Shown piece by piece: positions 36,312-47,126 of a stretch of DNA of 64,000 nt. The DNA is taken from contig NC_073746.1 in assembly GCF_029784135.1 (NCBI RefSeq), positions 91,896,564-91,960,563 on the forward strand, read 5' to 3'. Within the stretch, counting starts at the first letter, position 1. Each line of letters opens with the position of its first letter. The notes beneath the pieces are model-generated. The model was not told the DNA's origin, searched no databases, and saw nothing but the letters and a program-made list of their open reading frames with translations. Both the position numbers and the translations under genes were made by a program. This stretch comes from Toxorhynchites rutilus septentrionalis. Taxonomy: Eukaryota; Arthropoda; Insecta; Diptera; Culicidae.

Positions 36312-36563
36312 GAAGAAAGAAGGAAGGAAGAAGGAAGAAGGAAGAAGGAAGAAGGAAGAAGGAAGAAGGAAGAAGGAAGAAGGAAGAAGGAAGAAGGAAG
36401 AAGGAAGAAGGAAGAAGGAAGAAGGAAGAAGGAAGAAGGAAGAAGGAAGAAGGAAGAAGGAAGAAGGAAGAAGGAAGAAGGAAGAAGGAAGAAGGAAGAA
36501 GGAAGAAGGAAGAAGGAAGAAGGAAGAAGGAAGAAGGAAGAAGGAAGAAGGAAGAAGGAAGAA
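36312..36563. repeat. 7-bp minisatellite (GAAGGAA)n, about 35 units
   Basis: Nearly perfect head-to-tail GAAGGAA. Since 7 is not a multiple of 3, every frame repeats after 21 bp. This gives KKEEGRR-type frames on the plus strand and FFLLPSS-type frames on the minus strand. These are not genes. Confidence 0.95.
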
Positions 36564-36639
36564 ACGGATGATGGGAGAGAGCGCAGAAACAAAGAAAAAA
36601 TTGTCTGTTAAGTATCCGAAAATTAAGTACGGTTGCGCG

Positions 36640-37051
36640 CGAACAGGGGGAATAAAGGTAATCGGGGTTTTTGAAAATAAATTTGATGCCAAATGTCTTA
36701 AAATTGCACAAAACGTCGACATCTAGTGCCATCTCGAAATTTTTTTTTTGCAAAAATCGGCACTCTGGGACGAAACAAAAATCGGAATAAGAAACGAAAA
36801 GTATGGTTTAGAGTGCCAATAAAAATAGTTATCTCGATTTTTCATTCGGAACATGCTACTAAATGTTGATTTGCACGATGATATACCCTATGTAAAATAT
36901 CAGCTCAATCAGACTTAAGGGAGAGTGGCCTAAAGCGGTCAAAGTTTGAGTCTTTTGAAAAGCTGATATTTGACACAGGGTGTTTTTTCGAGGTTGTGAA
37001 CATTTTTTGTGGGGTAACTAAGCCATTGGCCATTAGAGTCATTGGCACCCT
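36640..37051. mobile_element. Foldback-family fragment
   Basis: Shares AAATGTCTTAAAATTGCA and the terminal CATTGGCACCCT with the element at 21919; left end missing. Confidence 0.65.
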
Positions 37052-37539
37052 AACGTGTACACACCAACGCGAAAAAAAAACAAATTTTGGTGATCATTTG
37101 ATTGATATATGATATATGATATTCTTGAACCTAAAAATTTGCATCAACTGTGTTATCCCGCATCATTTTTGTACGAAAATTTTGTGTTTAATTTCAATTT
37201 TTCAATACTGAAGCCTGTTTCAGTTATTATTTGGTCACATAAAGTAGAACGAATTTGAACCTATCCGCAACACGTCCTTTATGCTTGTCTTTTTACCAGC
37301 TCAAATGGAGAAGTACTGGAATAAGATAGGAATCACGGTTACCAACAGTACTGTGCAGAAAATAAAGCGTGTTATCACACGAAAGCTAGAAAATTCATCC
37401 GAAAAACTGTACGTTGTACCTCATTTCTATGCTGAGAAATGTTCTACTTTGTGCGACCAAATTATAACTGAAACAGGCTCTATTTGTCTTTACAGTCTAT
37501 AGAAATGTTGAACGAAGACTGAGAACATCATAACTAAAC
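37052..37539. other. Stretch without recognised genes
   Basis: One plus-strand frame at 37281-37502, no recognised family. Confidence 0.25.
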
Positions 37540-37890
37540 ATAACGTCTCTCTGATTTTCGAATATGTTATGTAAAAAAACCTCAGCTTTCAACAAAAAAT
37601 AAAAAATAAAGCGCCCTTTGTTTTGGAACCATGCAAACTATAAAAAAAACCAATACAATCGATAATTACTACAACAAATTCAATTTTTGTGCAAGTGTAA
37701 TATTTATTCAAAGAAGACTAATTGATTTAAATTTAATATATCGATACTCTGAATCGGTCAAGAAGTTCTTAGGTTATAGATTTTTGGAAAAAAGGAAAAA
37801 AAACCTTTTCCGAGCCACCATAAAATGAGGAACAAAACTACCAATTTTCACGAAAATCTGGAACTATTATATCGGTTTGGCATGGAATGG
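37540..37890. repeat. Relative of the palindromic repeat at 12870
   Basis: Carries AAAGCGCCCTTTGTTTTGGA and TGAATCGGTCAAGAAGTTCT, recognisable variants of the arm at 13640-13945. Confidence 0.6.
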
Positions 37891-38462
37891 CTGAAATGAT
37901 GAAAATAGGAAGAATTCCAATTTCTCTCATACATTTGTTTCACCCATTTTTGTGCTTACGTACCCGTGCCGTCAATAGGAGCTAAATCGATTGCATGCAT
38001 CGACGAGAGACTATTTTGATATAGCACTGGCATTTACAATTACACAATCCTGCTCCTGCCAACGAGCAGTCACCATCAGATCTCGGTTCGATTTTGTTCG
38101 TAACCTCAAATCCAAGGTGGAATTCGATGAAATGATACAAAGTGTCGGTTTTCATGCCGTTTGGTGGAGACCCCTGTTACATTTTTGCTTCACTGACATT
38201 GTTGTTTCGTTTATTTTTTTAAGGGGGGAGGATGCGTGTTTGGACTTATTGCTGATTTTTTTTCGATCGATTATCCAATTTTTATGAATTCAGGCAATGT
38301 TTCCAGGATAAAAGCGGCGTCAAAGTGCAGCGCATTTCAGCCGAATGTGTAGAAGGTATTTTCCAGCGATGAGAGCATTGTGCCCGGTGGAAAACTGCGT
38401 TGAATGTGTTGATTTGATCGAATTTTGCTCCATGTCATTGCAGGAAAAAGAGCTTATGAATA
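37891..38462. other. Stretch without recognised genes
   Basis: A plus-strand open frame at 37991-38287 has no recognised domain. The start (37905-37950) resembles the GACGTAG-element interior. Confidence 0.25.
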
Positions 38463-38633
38463 CAGTGATAGACATTCGTTTAGCCGCACTTGAAAAAAAA
38501 ACTCAGGAATGTTGATGAATTCAATGAAAATAAACAATAATCGTCTTTTATGAGCAAAACTGTACAAAGAATTGACTTATTTTTAAAAATATTGAGGAAA
38601 AATTGGGTGCGGCTAAACGAATGTCTACCACTG
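38463..38633. mobile_element. Short Tc1/mariner-type MITE, 171 bp
   Basis: Inverted ends CAGTGATAGACATTCGTTTA and, reversed from the right, CAGTGGTAGACATTCGTTTA, both continuing GCCGCA. TA at 38461-38462 and 38634-38635. A half copy lies at 41793. Confidence 0.85.
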
Positions 38634-40252
38634 TAGTGTAAGGACAATAATGTATAATTCCAAGGTATCCAAAAACAGTAATACTATAAACTCAATGGAA
38701 CTGGAAAATTAATTCCAATTCCATTTTTGGGTAATCGGTATCACAGGTTGGTATGTCCGTCCCTTTAACTTTTCCTACCTATGAGTTTTGTTACTGTTGT
38801 GTTGGCAAACTTTTGATCTAATATCGCGGAACGGCCTAACGAGTTCAACAAGATTTGTATCCCGTTATTTCCGATTATCATATGTGTAATGATTACATCC
38901 ATCCAACACCTAGCATCAATCATTGCTCAACTGCCGCCAACCCACCCGAAACTACATTGAGGGGGTGAACATGTGCAAACGGTTATGCAAACCCGAGGGC
39001 AGGAAAAAAAATCTACTCAATAATTTCGCCACTAATCCCACCAAAGCCATTCATTATTGATGATAATTTAGCTAAGACTTTGCTCAACATACGACTCCCC
39101 TCGAGTCCCCTCCATCCATTTCTTCCCCGACGAGCCTATCAGGACGACGCTGTCGGGACAACATTGATGCAACGTGAAGATATACGTATATTGATTCTCT
39201 CCTGCTCCGACTCCTGGTCAACTCCCGCCAAAGGTACGACAAAACGGCAAAAGTGCCAACCCGGGTTGCCTCACTCCACCCATTGGGTTCCGAGAGGAAC
39301 GGCGGAGCGATATGCTTTCTACAGAATCCGTGCAACAACGGGAAAGATCAGCGCGAGTGCTGGGCGCGGGCGCTGGCAAGAAATATCACTTCTGTATAAA
39401 TCTATCAAGTCAAGTAGCTATTTTCACAAATTACGTTAGATTTTCTGTAATTAACTTTGCATTTTATCGGTTTGCTGTGTTATTTTGCCCCCCTCCCACC
39501 ATTGGGCTTGGCGTCGCTCTGTGGCACTCGCTTTTGCAAACGTAACACATAATGTCGCCTAGCTCCGGGCACTAATGTCCCAGCAGCATCATTGGAAATT
39601 AGGATGACCAAGAAAAAGACGAAAAGAGAGAGAGAGAGAAAAAAAACAACGGAGATGTCCATGAGGTGAGCAAAAACCACTTACAATGAATCTTTCTACG
39701 TCGATAAATTTATTGAAATCCGCACACGGCAAAACGAGTCCCCCGGTGGAGTTAATTTGCAACAGCCGGGTCTCGGGAAAGGGGTGGTCATCTACGATAC
39801 ATATGTACAGCTTGGGAACCACCTGTACCTTCATGCACTGGCGTATATGTGGAGGGTGTGATGGCGGCAAATCATGGATTAAACAAGGGCCGATGATGAT
39901 GATGCTGAGGATGACGGTATTTTGTCCTAGCCAAAAACCAAGGAAATGGACCCGACGATGGAATGTTCCTTCCACCTTCGGAATGGTATAATTCCCGGCT
40001 GATTCGAGCTGGATCAACGATGTTTGGAGAAGAAAATTGAGGTTTTGTTTGCATCACAACAGCGGCGAAAATTATTTCCCTGTATTATGTTGATCCGGGA
40101 TTTCTGGTGATGTGGTTTTCGGGGGGATCAGTCCCGATGTATTGATATCGTTTCTTCGTGGGATCAAATTTGTACCCCAAAAATTTTCAAATGCAGTACA
40201 GCATCAGAATGGCAAAATATTGAGTTATATAAAGTACCCCTGATGTACTTAC
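38634..40252. other. Mostly unique stretch below the last visible zinc-finger exon
   Basis: A GC-richer block at 39080-40060 is open in several frames. The minus frame near 39684-39850 (PKLYICIVDDHPFPETRLL, then FIDVERFI before a GTAAGT donor) looks protein-like but matches no family I know. It does not complete the broken finger in the required phase, so it is not called an exon. Confidence 0.3.
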
Positions 40253-40585
40253 CTGTTAGTGAAAGCCTTTCCACATGTCAAACAAACAGCAGTCTTGGGA
40301 TTGGTTGCAGCTTCCGCGACTTCCAGCGCAATTGCTGGCTTTTTTGGGTTATGAACGTTTTCCACGTGGTTCTTAAGATTTGCCTTCCGGGTAAAGCTCA
40401 ACGAGCAAAGCTGGCACGGGAAGATCCGTTCGTCCGTATGCTGACGCAGGTGGCAACGCAGCGATGCTTTCGAAAATTGTTTCTTACACAGCGGACAGGT
40501 GATTTTGGCGGTCTTGTCGGTCCGGGAGTCCACACTTGATGAGTGCAGAATTTCATGATACAAGAATTCAGCCTGGGAGGTGGTT
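40253..40585 (-). CDS. Zinc-finger gene, coding exon 4 (residues 922-1032, 3' end missing)
   Basis: The acceptor AAAACAG precedes A, which completes AG to arginine and gives RTTSQAEFLYHEILH. This supplies His932 and His936 to Cys916/Cys919 of exon 3 with exact C-x2-C-x12-H-x3-H spacing. Two more classical fingers follow (952-971 and 979-1000), with a TDERIFPC-type linker. Then comes CLTCGKAFTN, the first half of another finger (Cys1023, Cys1026). The donor GTAAGT at 40252 leaves AG. Read through, the next codon is TAA, so the finger can only be finished by splicing to a further exon. I could not find an exon with matching phase and histidine spacing at lower coordinates. It may lie outside the window. 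Confidence 0.9.
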
Positions 40586-40830
40586 CTGTTTTTTTGGGTT
40601 TAAATGTGTGTGTTTTTTGCGACACGGGTCGGTGAGATTGAAACGAAACAGAGGGAAAAATTAATGAAGGTAAACGAGAGAAAGCTCTTTTCGATGAAAT
40701 GAAAATTTTACGAAAAATTAGCAATGCCAGCAGCAAATAAGTAAACATACACATAACTGAGGCTGAAGGCGGGAAATGAATTTTAGATTGAACCCAGGGG
40801 AGTGCGAGTGGGCCCCGAAGCGGTAAATAC
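40586..40830 (-). other. Intron 3 of the zinc-finger gene
   Basis: A 245-bp intron with donor GTATTT and acceptor CAG, in phase 2, splitting a zinc finger between its cysteine and histidine pairs. No repeat was recognised inside. Confidence 0.85.
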
Positions 40831-41188
40831 CTGAATGGGCATATTTTACACTGCCAGGATACGACTGAGCTGTTCTCACTGATGGTGCCAACAATTTCAT
40901 CAACGTAAACAGTATTATTTTCGGACGCATTATTAGCCATGGTGAAAAAGATTTCTGCTGACGTGGACGCACTGGCGATAATATTATCGTTATAAGCGGA
41001 ATTTGATGTCGAGGACGAAGAGCTGGTAATCATTGGCTGGGTCCATGCCGCCTCCGTCACCGGATGATGGTAATGGGTGGCTGTCGCCCGGTGGGTCTCA
41101 ATTTGAGATGACGATCTTGTTCGCGATGTTGGCAGAATCGTGGGATATTGCTCCAGCGTGACAATTGTTCGCATCGATGGCGCTACAG
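40831..41188 (-). CDS. Zinc-finger gene, coding exon 3 (residues 803-921)
   Basis: The acceptor CCCATACAG precedes CT, which completes the G left by exon 2 (alanine) and keeps the frame into VAPSMRTIVTLEQYP. The exon is Ser/Thr/Asn-rich and probably disordered. It ends with WQCKICPF, the first half of a C2H2 finger (Cys916, Cys919). The donor GTATTTACC at 40830 leaves AG, phase 2. The paired histidines lie in exon 4, so this finger exists only after splicing. The internal ATG at 41174 is not needed as a start, because the exon is spliced in frame. A longer open frame runs through the donor into the intron, but it leaves the true frame of exon 4. Confidence 0.85.
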
Positions 41189-41339
41189 CTGTATGGGTGA
41201 GAAGAGATGATTACTATCGATAGGGTGGTTTCGACGGTTTCTATAAATTTGCTTATCGTATCTTTTGTGCATAGGAAGTTTTGTGGCAGGAATAATCAAA
41301 CACACGGATGGATGAAAAGATGAAGCAAGTATTGTCAAT

Positions 41340-41745
41340 TAAATATTTTTTATTTAAATCGTTTATTTTTACAGGCTCAGTTACATAGGTTTAAAGGAGC
41401 CGAACTCCTTACTGTATTGTTACTAGTATATATACATTTTCCTTAATTCTAATGTTAATAATATAGGAAACCGATTACTCGCGGTCAACTCGAGTTTAGA
41501 AGGGTGACATATTTTCTTCAGGAAAAGGAGGGGATATGAGGATATGTTGACAATGATCACACTCACACTCTCAATCACACTCTCAATCACACTCATCACA
41601 CTCAATTCTTAAACCTATCTTATATCTAATATGTATTTACATTTCATCTTATTCTTAAGAAGGGATCCGATCTCTCACAAAGGAAAAGGAAAAGGAAAAA
41701 CAAAGGGTATAAGGACAATCACACACGAAGATCGATAGCTTTAAG
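41340..41745. repeat. Dispersed repeat fragment (possible LINE 3' tail)
   Basis: Shares ACCGATTACTCGCGGT and nearby CTCGAG with the 3' end of the LINE at 47127. Contains a short CACACTCTCAAT tandem near 41560-41605. Confidence 0.45.
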
Positions 41746-41792
41746 GAATACATAAGTCAATTAAATATAGGGTGGAGTGAAAAGTAAACCAA

Positions 41793-42000
41793 GACAGTGG
41801 TAGACATTCGTTTAGCCGCTTCAAAATAAAGGTGCATGACAGAATTCGCCTTGCAAATACATGCAAATTGGTAGTATTTTTGTTCCCTCCAACTGTGTTT
41901 CCCTAACACGGGCTTCAAATTCAATATGCCTGGGGGAATCCACTTTGCAAATACATACAAGCAGGGATTATTTTTGTTCTCACTGTAACAAGGCTGACCG
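41793..42000. repeat. Half MITE plus 110-bp repeat units
   Basis: Starts with the end of the 38463 MITE (CAGTGGTAGACATTCGTTTA). It then holds about 1.5 units of the tandem repeat seen at 11160 (TTTCCCTAACACGGGCTTCA). Confidence 0.7.
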
Positions 42001-42636
42001 AATAGTTCAGGAATAAAAACGGGACCCAAAAAAATTATATTTATTTTTTAATATTTATCATTTTTCGATGAATTTTATGGAGTTAATATAACCGAGAATA
42101 TATCCATTCAATCAGATATTTTCATATTTTCCCGCTTAGCTCCCTATAACGATGTGATATTGAGATGCTGGAGAGACTTTGCGGAGAAGATTATGATTAT
42201 TGCAAATTGTATCATAAAATTAGTCAATTTCAAGTAAACAAATCAGTAAGCTTCACGAATTTCTTACAGTCTAGAAATTTGTTTTCTTTTTCTGAAAATT
42301 TATTTGCCCACAACGATTTGCAACTGGTACGGATTATTTGTTCCACTAATTGAGTATAAATGTATTCAGTATAAATTGAGTATAAATAAGCCATTCGAGA
42401 TTTTCAATACTCATTTAGAAACGAATGAATTGAAACGTATAAAGCCTCTATAATTAACCACGTTCGTTCGTTCAATACCCATCCTCGCTCCAACTAGCAA
42501 GCAGTCAGCAGCTTTCACTGATGTCACACACATCGGTTTTAATAATTCTAATAGAATCATCAAAATTACTAACAATTTTAACAGCATATACAGCACCCGT
42601 TTAAACAAGGACAATAAATGTTCGAATGATTACTAA
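42001..42636. other. Stretch without recognised genes
   Basis: Intronic to the zinc-finger gene. Short open frames only. Confidence 0.3.
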
Positions 42637-42892
42637 GTGCACCCATGGCCGAGTGGTTAATGTCTCACATTATCATGCCGGGTGTTCGGGTTCGATCACC
42701 GTTCTGGCCGTGGGAGTTTTCGTCGAAGACATTTCCTTCGACTTGCACTGTGGTCACGCGTATTCAAGAGCTTGCCCCTCGGAATACATTCAAGGCGAGT
42801 ATCAAGGCGTGTATTTGGCTTAAGAAATATCAACTAAGTACTAAGAAAAATGGCACATAGCCGCGAAGTTCCTCTAGGAACGTTAATGCCAT
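42637..42892 (+). mobile_element. Feilai-like SINE (copy 4), variant
   Basis: GTGCACCCATGGCCGAGTGG head and a damaged B box (GGTTCGATCACCG). Shares the CACATTATCATGCCGG variant with copy 5. No clear GAA tail. Confidence 0.85.
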
Positions 42893-43199
42893 ACACTGTG
42901 TATCACAACTATAGAACCATTTTTTCTGAGTTTCTAGAGATATGTAAGAAGGAGGTTGAATTGTAGTATGTAGTGTACGATATAATTATAAGACCAGCCA
43001 TTTGAAGTTTATCGTTGTGTTTGGTGGGCCTGGACAAATGTTAATAATGAACACTGGCAGAAAACTGACACACAATGAAATTTTATGTAGGGTCTGAAGT
43101 GGAAACTGGAATTGGGATAGCTCATTTAGAATTGTCGTAAACTATCTTTCATCAGATAGTTATATCGATTATTTCTGATTGTAGCAGATCTCTTTTATG

Positions 43200-43300
43200 T
43201 TCTAAGTTGAAACTTTTGGATATTGGGTTCAATTCCCAATCATTCAAGGATCTTCCCGGGTTGGAAACTTTCTTGACATGCCTTGAAAAAAAACTTTGAG
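43200..43300 (+). mobile_element. Possible tRNA-like SINE fragment
   Basis: GGGTTCAATTCCCAATC (B-box-like), then GATCTTCCCGGGTTGGAAAC, resembles an Aedes tRNA-like SINE head and body. The A box is not clear. Confidence 0.4.
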
Positions 43301-43583
43301 CCTGAAGTTGAGACTATGACTATGTCAATATCAGTATGGATAGGAACATTGTTTGTTTTTTCGCAGTTTATGCCTATTTTTAATGTTCTATTGATAGATA
43401 GTTATGCCTGCAACAGAGCCAGTTCGCTTTGTTTTTGTTATTATAATACTGACTTTTTGATATGTTTGAAAATAAATATTATCTATAAGATAAATCGTCC
43501 TGCTCAAACCTTTGTAGGGGTATGAGGTGGTTCATCATCATCATCATCATTATCATCATTCAGGCAAATTTTAATTCAAATTG

Positions 43584-43844
43584 AATGGCGTTAACGCTCC
43601 CATGGAACTTTTGCCGTCTCAACGTATGCATTAACTAGCGTCATTTATTAATACTTAGTTGAGATTTCTTAAGCCAAATAACACGCCTTGAATGTATTCC
43701 GAGGGGCAAGCTCTAGAATACGCGCGACCACAGTGCAAGTCGAAGGAAATTTCTTTGACGAAAAATCCCCCGGCCAGAACGGGAATCGAACCCGAACACC
43801 CGGCATGATAATGTGAGACGCTAACCACTCGGCCACGGATGCAC
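43584..43844 (-). mobile_element. Feilai-like SINE (copy 5), variant
   Basis: Minus-strand copy with GTGCATCCGTGGCCGAGTGG head. Preceded on the plus strand by an ATC-rich tract (43533-43560). A short possible duplication, TTCAGGC, flanks at about 43559 and 43846. Confidence 0.85.
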
Positions 43845-44690
43845 CTTCAGGCGCGAAACATTAAAAAAACTAAAATTCCACTGTTTCAAAACTACAGAAC
43901 CAGATGGAAAAAACCCAATAAAACTAAAATCCTTTACAAAATTAACGTCAATTTCACATGAATTATAATAAGTTTCTAATTCGCAGGTAATCTTTAGTTT
44001 TCAATCAGATCAAATAACCCATTCGGGGATCGTGCAAGAGAGATGTATTTATTTTTTCGGGATCTACCCGACCATATCATAAAGCCTCGAAGGAAAACAA
44101 AAATCGAACTTATTTAGTCGGGAACGATCATAAAATTGAAATCTATGACTCACAAACCTTCCCGCAAAAAAGATCGTGCGATTAAGCTGTGTTCATTTTG
44201 CCTCGTTCGAGCCCTGTCATAAAATTGGGTAAACAAATCCCGTCTATTATTATGGGGTCGCTGCAGGTTTTCAATTTGTTTGTATATGTTTTCGAAAGGC
44301 TTAATCCTAATTTCCATGTAATGCAAACATGAGGCTATTCGAGGTTTGCGGTTTGAGGTTTGAAGAATTTTTATAAAGCGTTAATCACTTCTTAGGTCGG
44401 AGAGTGAAGTGAAAAAAAAATTATAGGAGGTTGTGTCCAAGACCCGACCGCATTGTTGATGTAGAAGTACGCTGTAGTTTAATTCCAATCGCTTGTTTAT
44501 AACTGCGAATATTATTTTATAATGTTACGAAATTTTAGAAATAACCATTCTACCAGTTTGGTCGCCCTGAAATATTTTTTTCTTGTAGAAGCATTTGATT
44601 TCTTGTCCTCTCAGAACAATACATGCTCGAGAAGCGCAGTTATCATCCTTAGTGGAGAATTTTTTGCTACTGGTAAGCGAAACCAAATCA
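43845..44690. other. Stretch without recognised genes
   Basis: Intronic. The end (44630-44690) resembles 50180-50230 (TCATCCTT.GTGGAGA..., GCGAAACCAAATCAC), so it is an older repeat. Confidence 0.35.
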
Positions 44691-44698
44691 CTGGTGAC

Positions 44699-45807
44699 CA
44701 GGGTTGCCAACCATAATTTGAAAAAATCAGGAAGAATGAAAATAAAAATCAGGATAAATCAGGATAGCTCATATTGGGTTGTCCGAAAAGTTAATGTCGA
44801 TTTTTGGGAAAACAAAAACATCATTTTCGATCAAAGTTCTGTTTTTCCAATTTTTCTCCATCTTTCACTCAGCTTAAATATTCTATCCTTCCAGAACATG
44901 TTTGCTTCCTTGTCGAAAACTGCTGCGAGCCATACATGTGAGAAACAGGTTGCTTGGTAGTTGCTCTTAATACAGAATCCATTCCAAATCCCACCACAAA
45001 TAGAGTATATTTTTCTTCGGGCGAAGACATGATATGTAAAAGAATTAATAAGCATGGTATAAATACTCGCATAAGCGGAAATGCTAGTGTTTTGCCTGAC
45101 ATTTTGATCGTTTATATTTTTTCCGAAAAACATGCAGCATCACTACACACAATTACAGAAAAAACAATATTTAAATTTACACTGTATTCATAATCCATGC
45201 TTGGAATAAATCTTAACTCAACAAACGAGGAAAGCATACCAGCAGTGGAAGACTTGTTGATTTTTCCCTAATTTTTATGATATTTAGTGCGGTTATAGAT
45301 ATATTTACCATAGTCCCATCATTAAAGTTTATTCTACTTTGAATCAGACGAACAAATTACATATAATATCTTTTTATATTGACTGTGAATTCAATTTCAA
45401 TTCAATTTTTCTCTTGAGTAATTTTACACTCTGAAACGTATTCCTACATCAATAACACTGGGGATACATCTACATACACATTATCCTCAATAAAGCAATG
45501 AAAATTTGAAAATTTCTAGCACTGTTTTGGGAAGCCACGAAACAATTGAAGGTAGAGATAAAAAAGGTTAAGTACAAAGTATAATTTAATGTAAGACATA
45601 TACAAATGCGAACCGGAGAACAATCATGACAGAAAACTTGGCATGCAAGCCAGTACATTTATTACAAATAATGTACAGAGTACAAAAATCAGGGAAAATC
45701 AGGATCATTTCAGGAAAATCAGGATAAATTGAGTGTTCGTCAGGATATCAGGGAACGTACTAAAAAGTCTGGGAAATCCTGAAAAATCAGGAAGGTTGGC
45801 ATCTCTG
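44699..45807 (-). mobile_element. hAT-like non-autonomous element (copy 2)
   Basis: Starts CAGGGTTGCCAACC and, reversed from the right, CAGAGATGCCAACC. Perfect 8-bp duplication CTGGTGAC at 44691-44698 and 45808-45815. Same ends as copy 1 in opposite orientation. 1109 bp, no transposase. Confidence 0.88.
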
Positions 45808-45916
45808 CTGGTGACAATGATTGGTGACTAAATAAACGAAATAAACTCTTCCTGATAATCTCAACAACCTCGAAAAGAATAGCACTGCTTCATTATGATC
45901 AAGATTAGCGCAAACA

Positions 45917-46063
45917 ATTTTTTTTTCTGTATTATAGTGACTTTCTACACTTTTTGGCTGATTCGTCACTGTTACTTCCATTTTTTGGAACAATGTCGGG
46001 AGTGAAAATTGAACTTATGACCCTTAGCGTGAGAGGTATGGATGTTACCACTACGCCAGATGG
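45917..46063 (-). mobile_element. tRNA-like SINE, third family
   Basis: On the minus strand: CCATCTGGCGTAGTGGTAAC (A box), GGTCATAAGTTCAATTTTC (weak B box), a body with GAAAGTCACTATAATACAG, and an A tail at 45918-45926. About 147 bp. Confidence 0.75.
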
Positions 46064-46328
46064 TTTCAACAAAACCATCCATTTGTCTTTTCAGGCTCAC
46101 TAAAACTTTCAACTGAAGTTATTCAAAATTTTACGGTGCATTCAGAAAATAATTAATTGAAATAATAAAATGCAAATTGATTTGATAACTTATTGTCAGG
46201 AATGAGCCTATGGGACTTCAGGACTTATTGGTGACCTTTTTCCGATGTGTTTTTGATGCATTGAAGATGTTAAGGACTACTTAAGGACTACTTTGATATT
46301 CAATAAGTTCAGTATTTCAGTTCCACTC
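46064..46328. repeat. 262-bp dispersed repeat, copy 1
   Basis: From TTTCAACAAAACCATCCATT to TCAGTATTTCAGTTCCAC. Nearly identical to 51663-51926 in the same orientation. No ORF. Confidence 0.9.
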
Positions 46329-47110
46329 AAGACAGCGAACAATCAACATTACATCACAGCAGTGGAACTCCATACAATTCACTGGCTAAAAAGTGTCCAC
46401 ATTTTCATCGCTTGTTTACGTGAAGAATATATTTTTTTCAGGCACACTTGATTTGAGAGTGTATGGATTTCTAGCTGTCTTGACGCAAGGTATTTAATGA
46501 TGAATTATAAGATGGGAAGGTTTATATAAACATGTTTATAATTACATAAGTTTATTCAAATATTAATATAGCTCTTCTTTAACTATTCAGTGCAATTTTA
46601 TCAAAATTGTAAGAGAAATTAAAAGAGGAATTTTTTTTTCAATATTTTTTTGAGATGGTTATTAAAAATCCATTTTTAACTTTTGCTTCATTATTACAAA
46701 CTCATAAACGACACAAAGAGTCTTCGATTGTATATTTTTTATATATTTTTACAGTTTTACAGTACACATTCGCTTATTGGCGCTTTTTTAGTTGGAGTGC
46801 TTTTTAACTGGCGGTTTGCTAGTTGGAGCACGCGCCAATCAAAAAGTAGCCATCCGTCATAATTGTATGTCAGTTTTACTCTGTTGTTTCAATGCCATTT
46901 TTATTGAAGGGTCCTTGAATGTTACACCCAAAAATCTAAGGCACAGTATAAAAGTTTTTAGTTTAGCAGTTTGTTTGACAAATGATTTCGTTTAAATATA
47001 TATATAAATATATATACAAATATAAAATGAATTATATCACATCCACTATTCGAGGAAGTTAATGATATTTATATTTTCTAGCATCAATCCGAATGCAGTA
47101 ATCCTAATTA
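46329..47110. other. Stretch without recognised genes
   Basis: AT-rich. Near 46750-46860 there is a degraded inverted-repeat element (CAGTACACATTCGCTTATTG). Confidence 0.3.
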
Positions 47111-47126
47111 TTATTATGGCCGCAAT

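Noticed and set aside
36205..36753. 182-residue frame and others rich in FFLLPSS or KKEEGRR
   Set aside because: Produced by the 7-bp minisatellite; open on both strands.
40398..41174. Minus-strand open frame of 258 residues as one exon
   Set aside because: It reads through intron 3 and enters exon 4 in the wrong frame. Splicing at 40830/40586 restores a perfect zinc finger.
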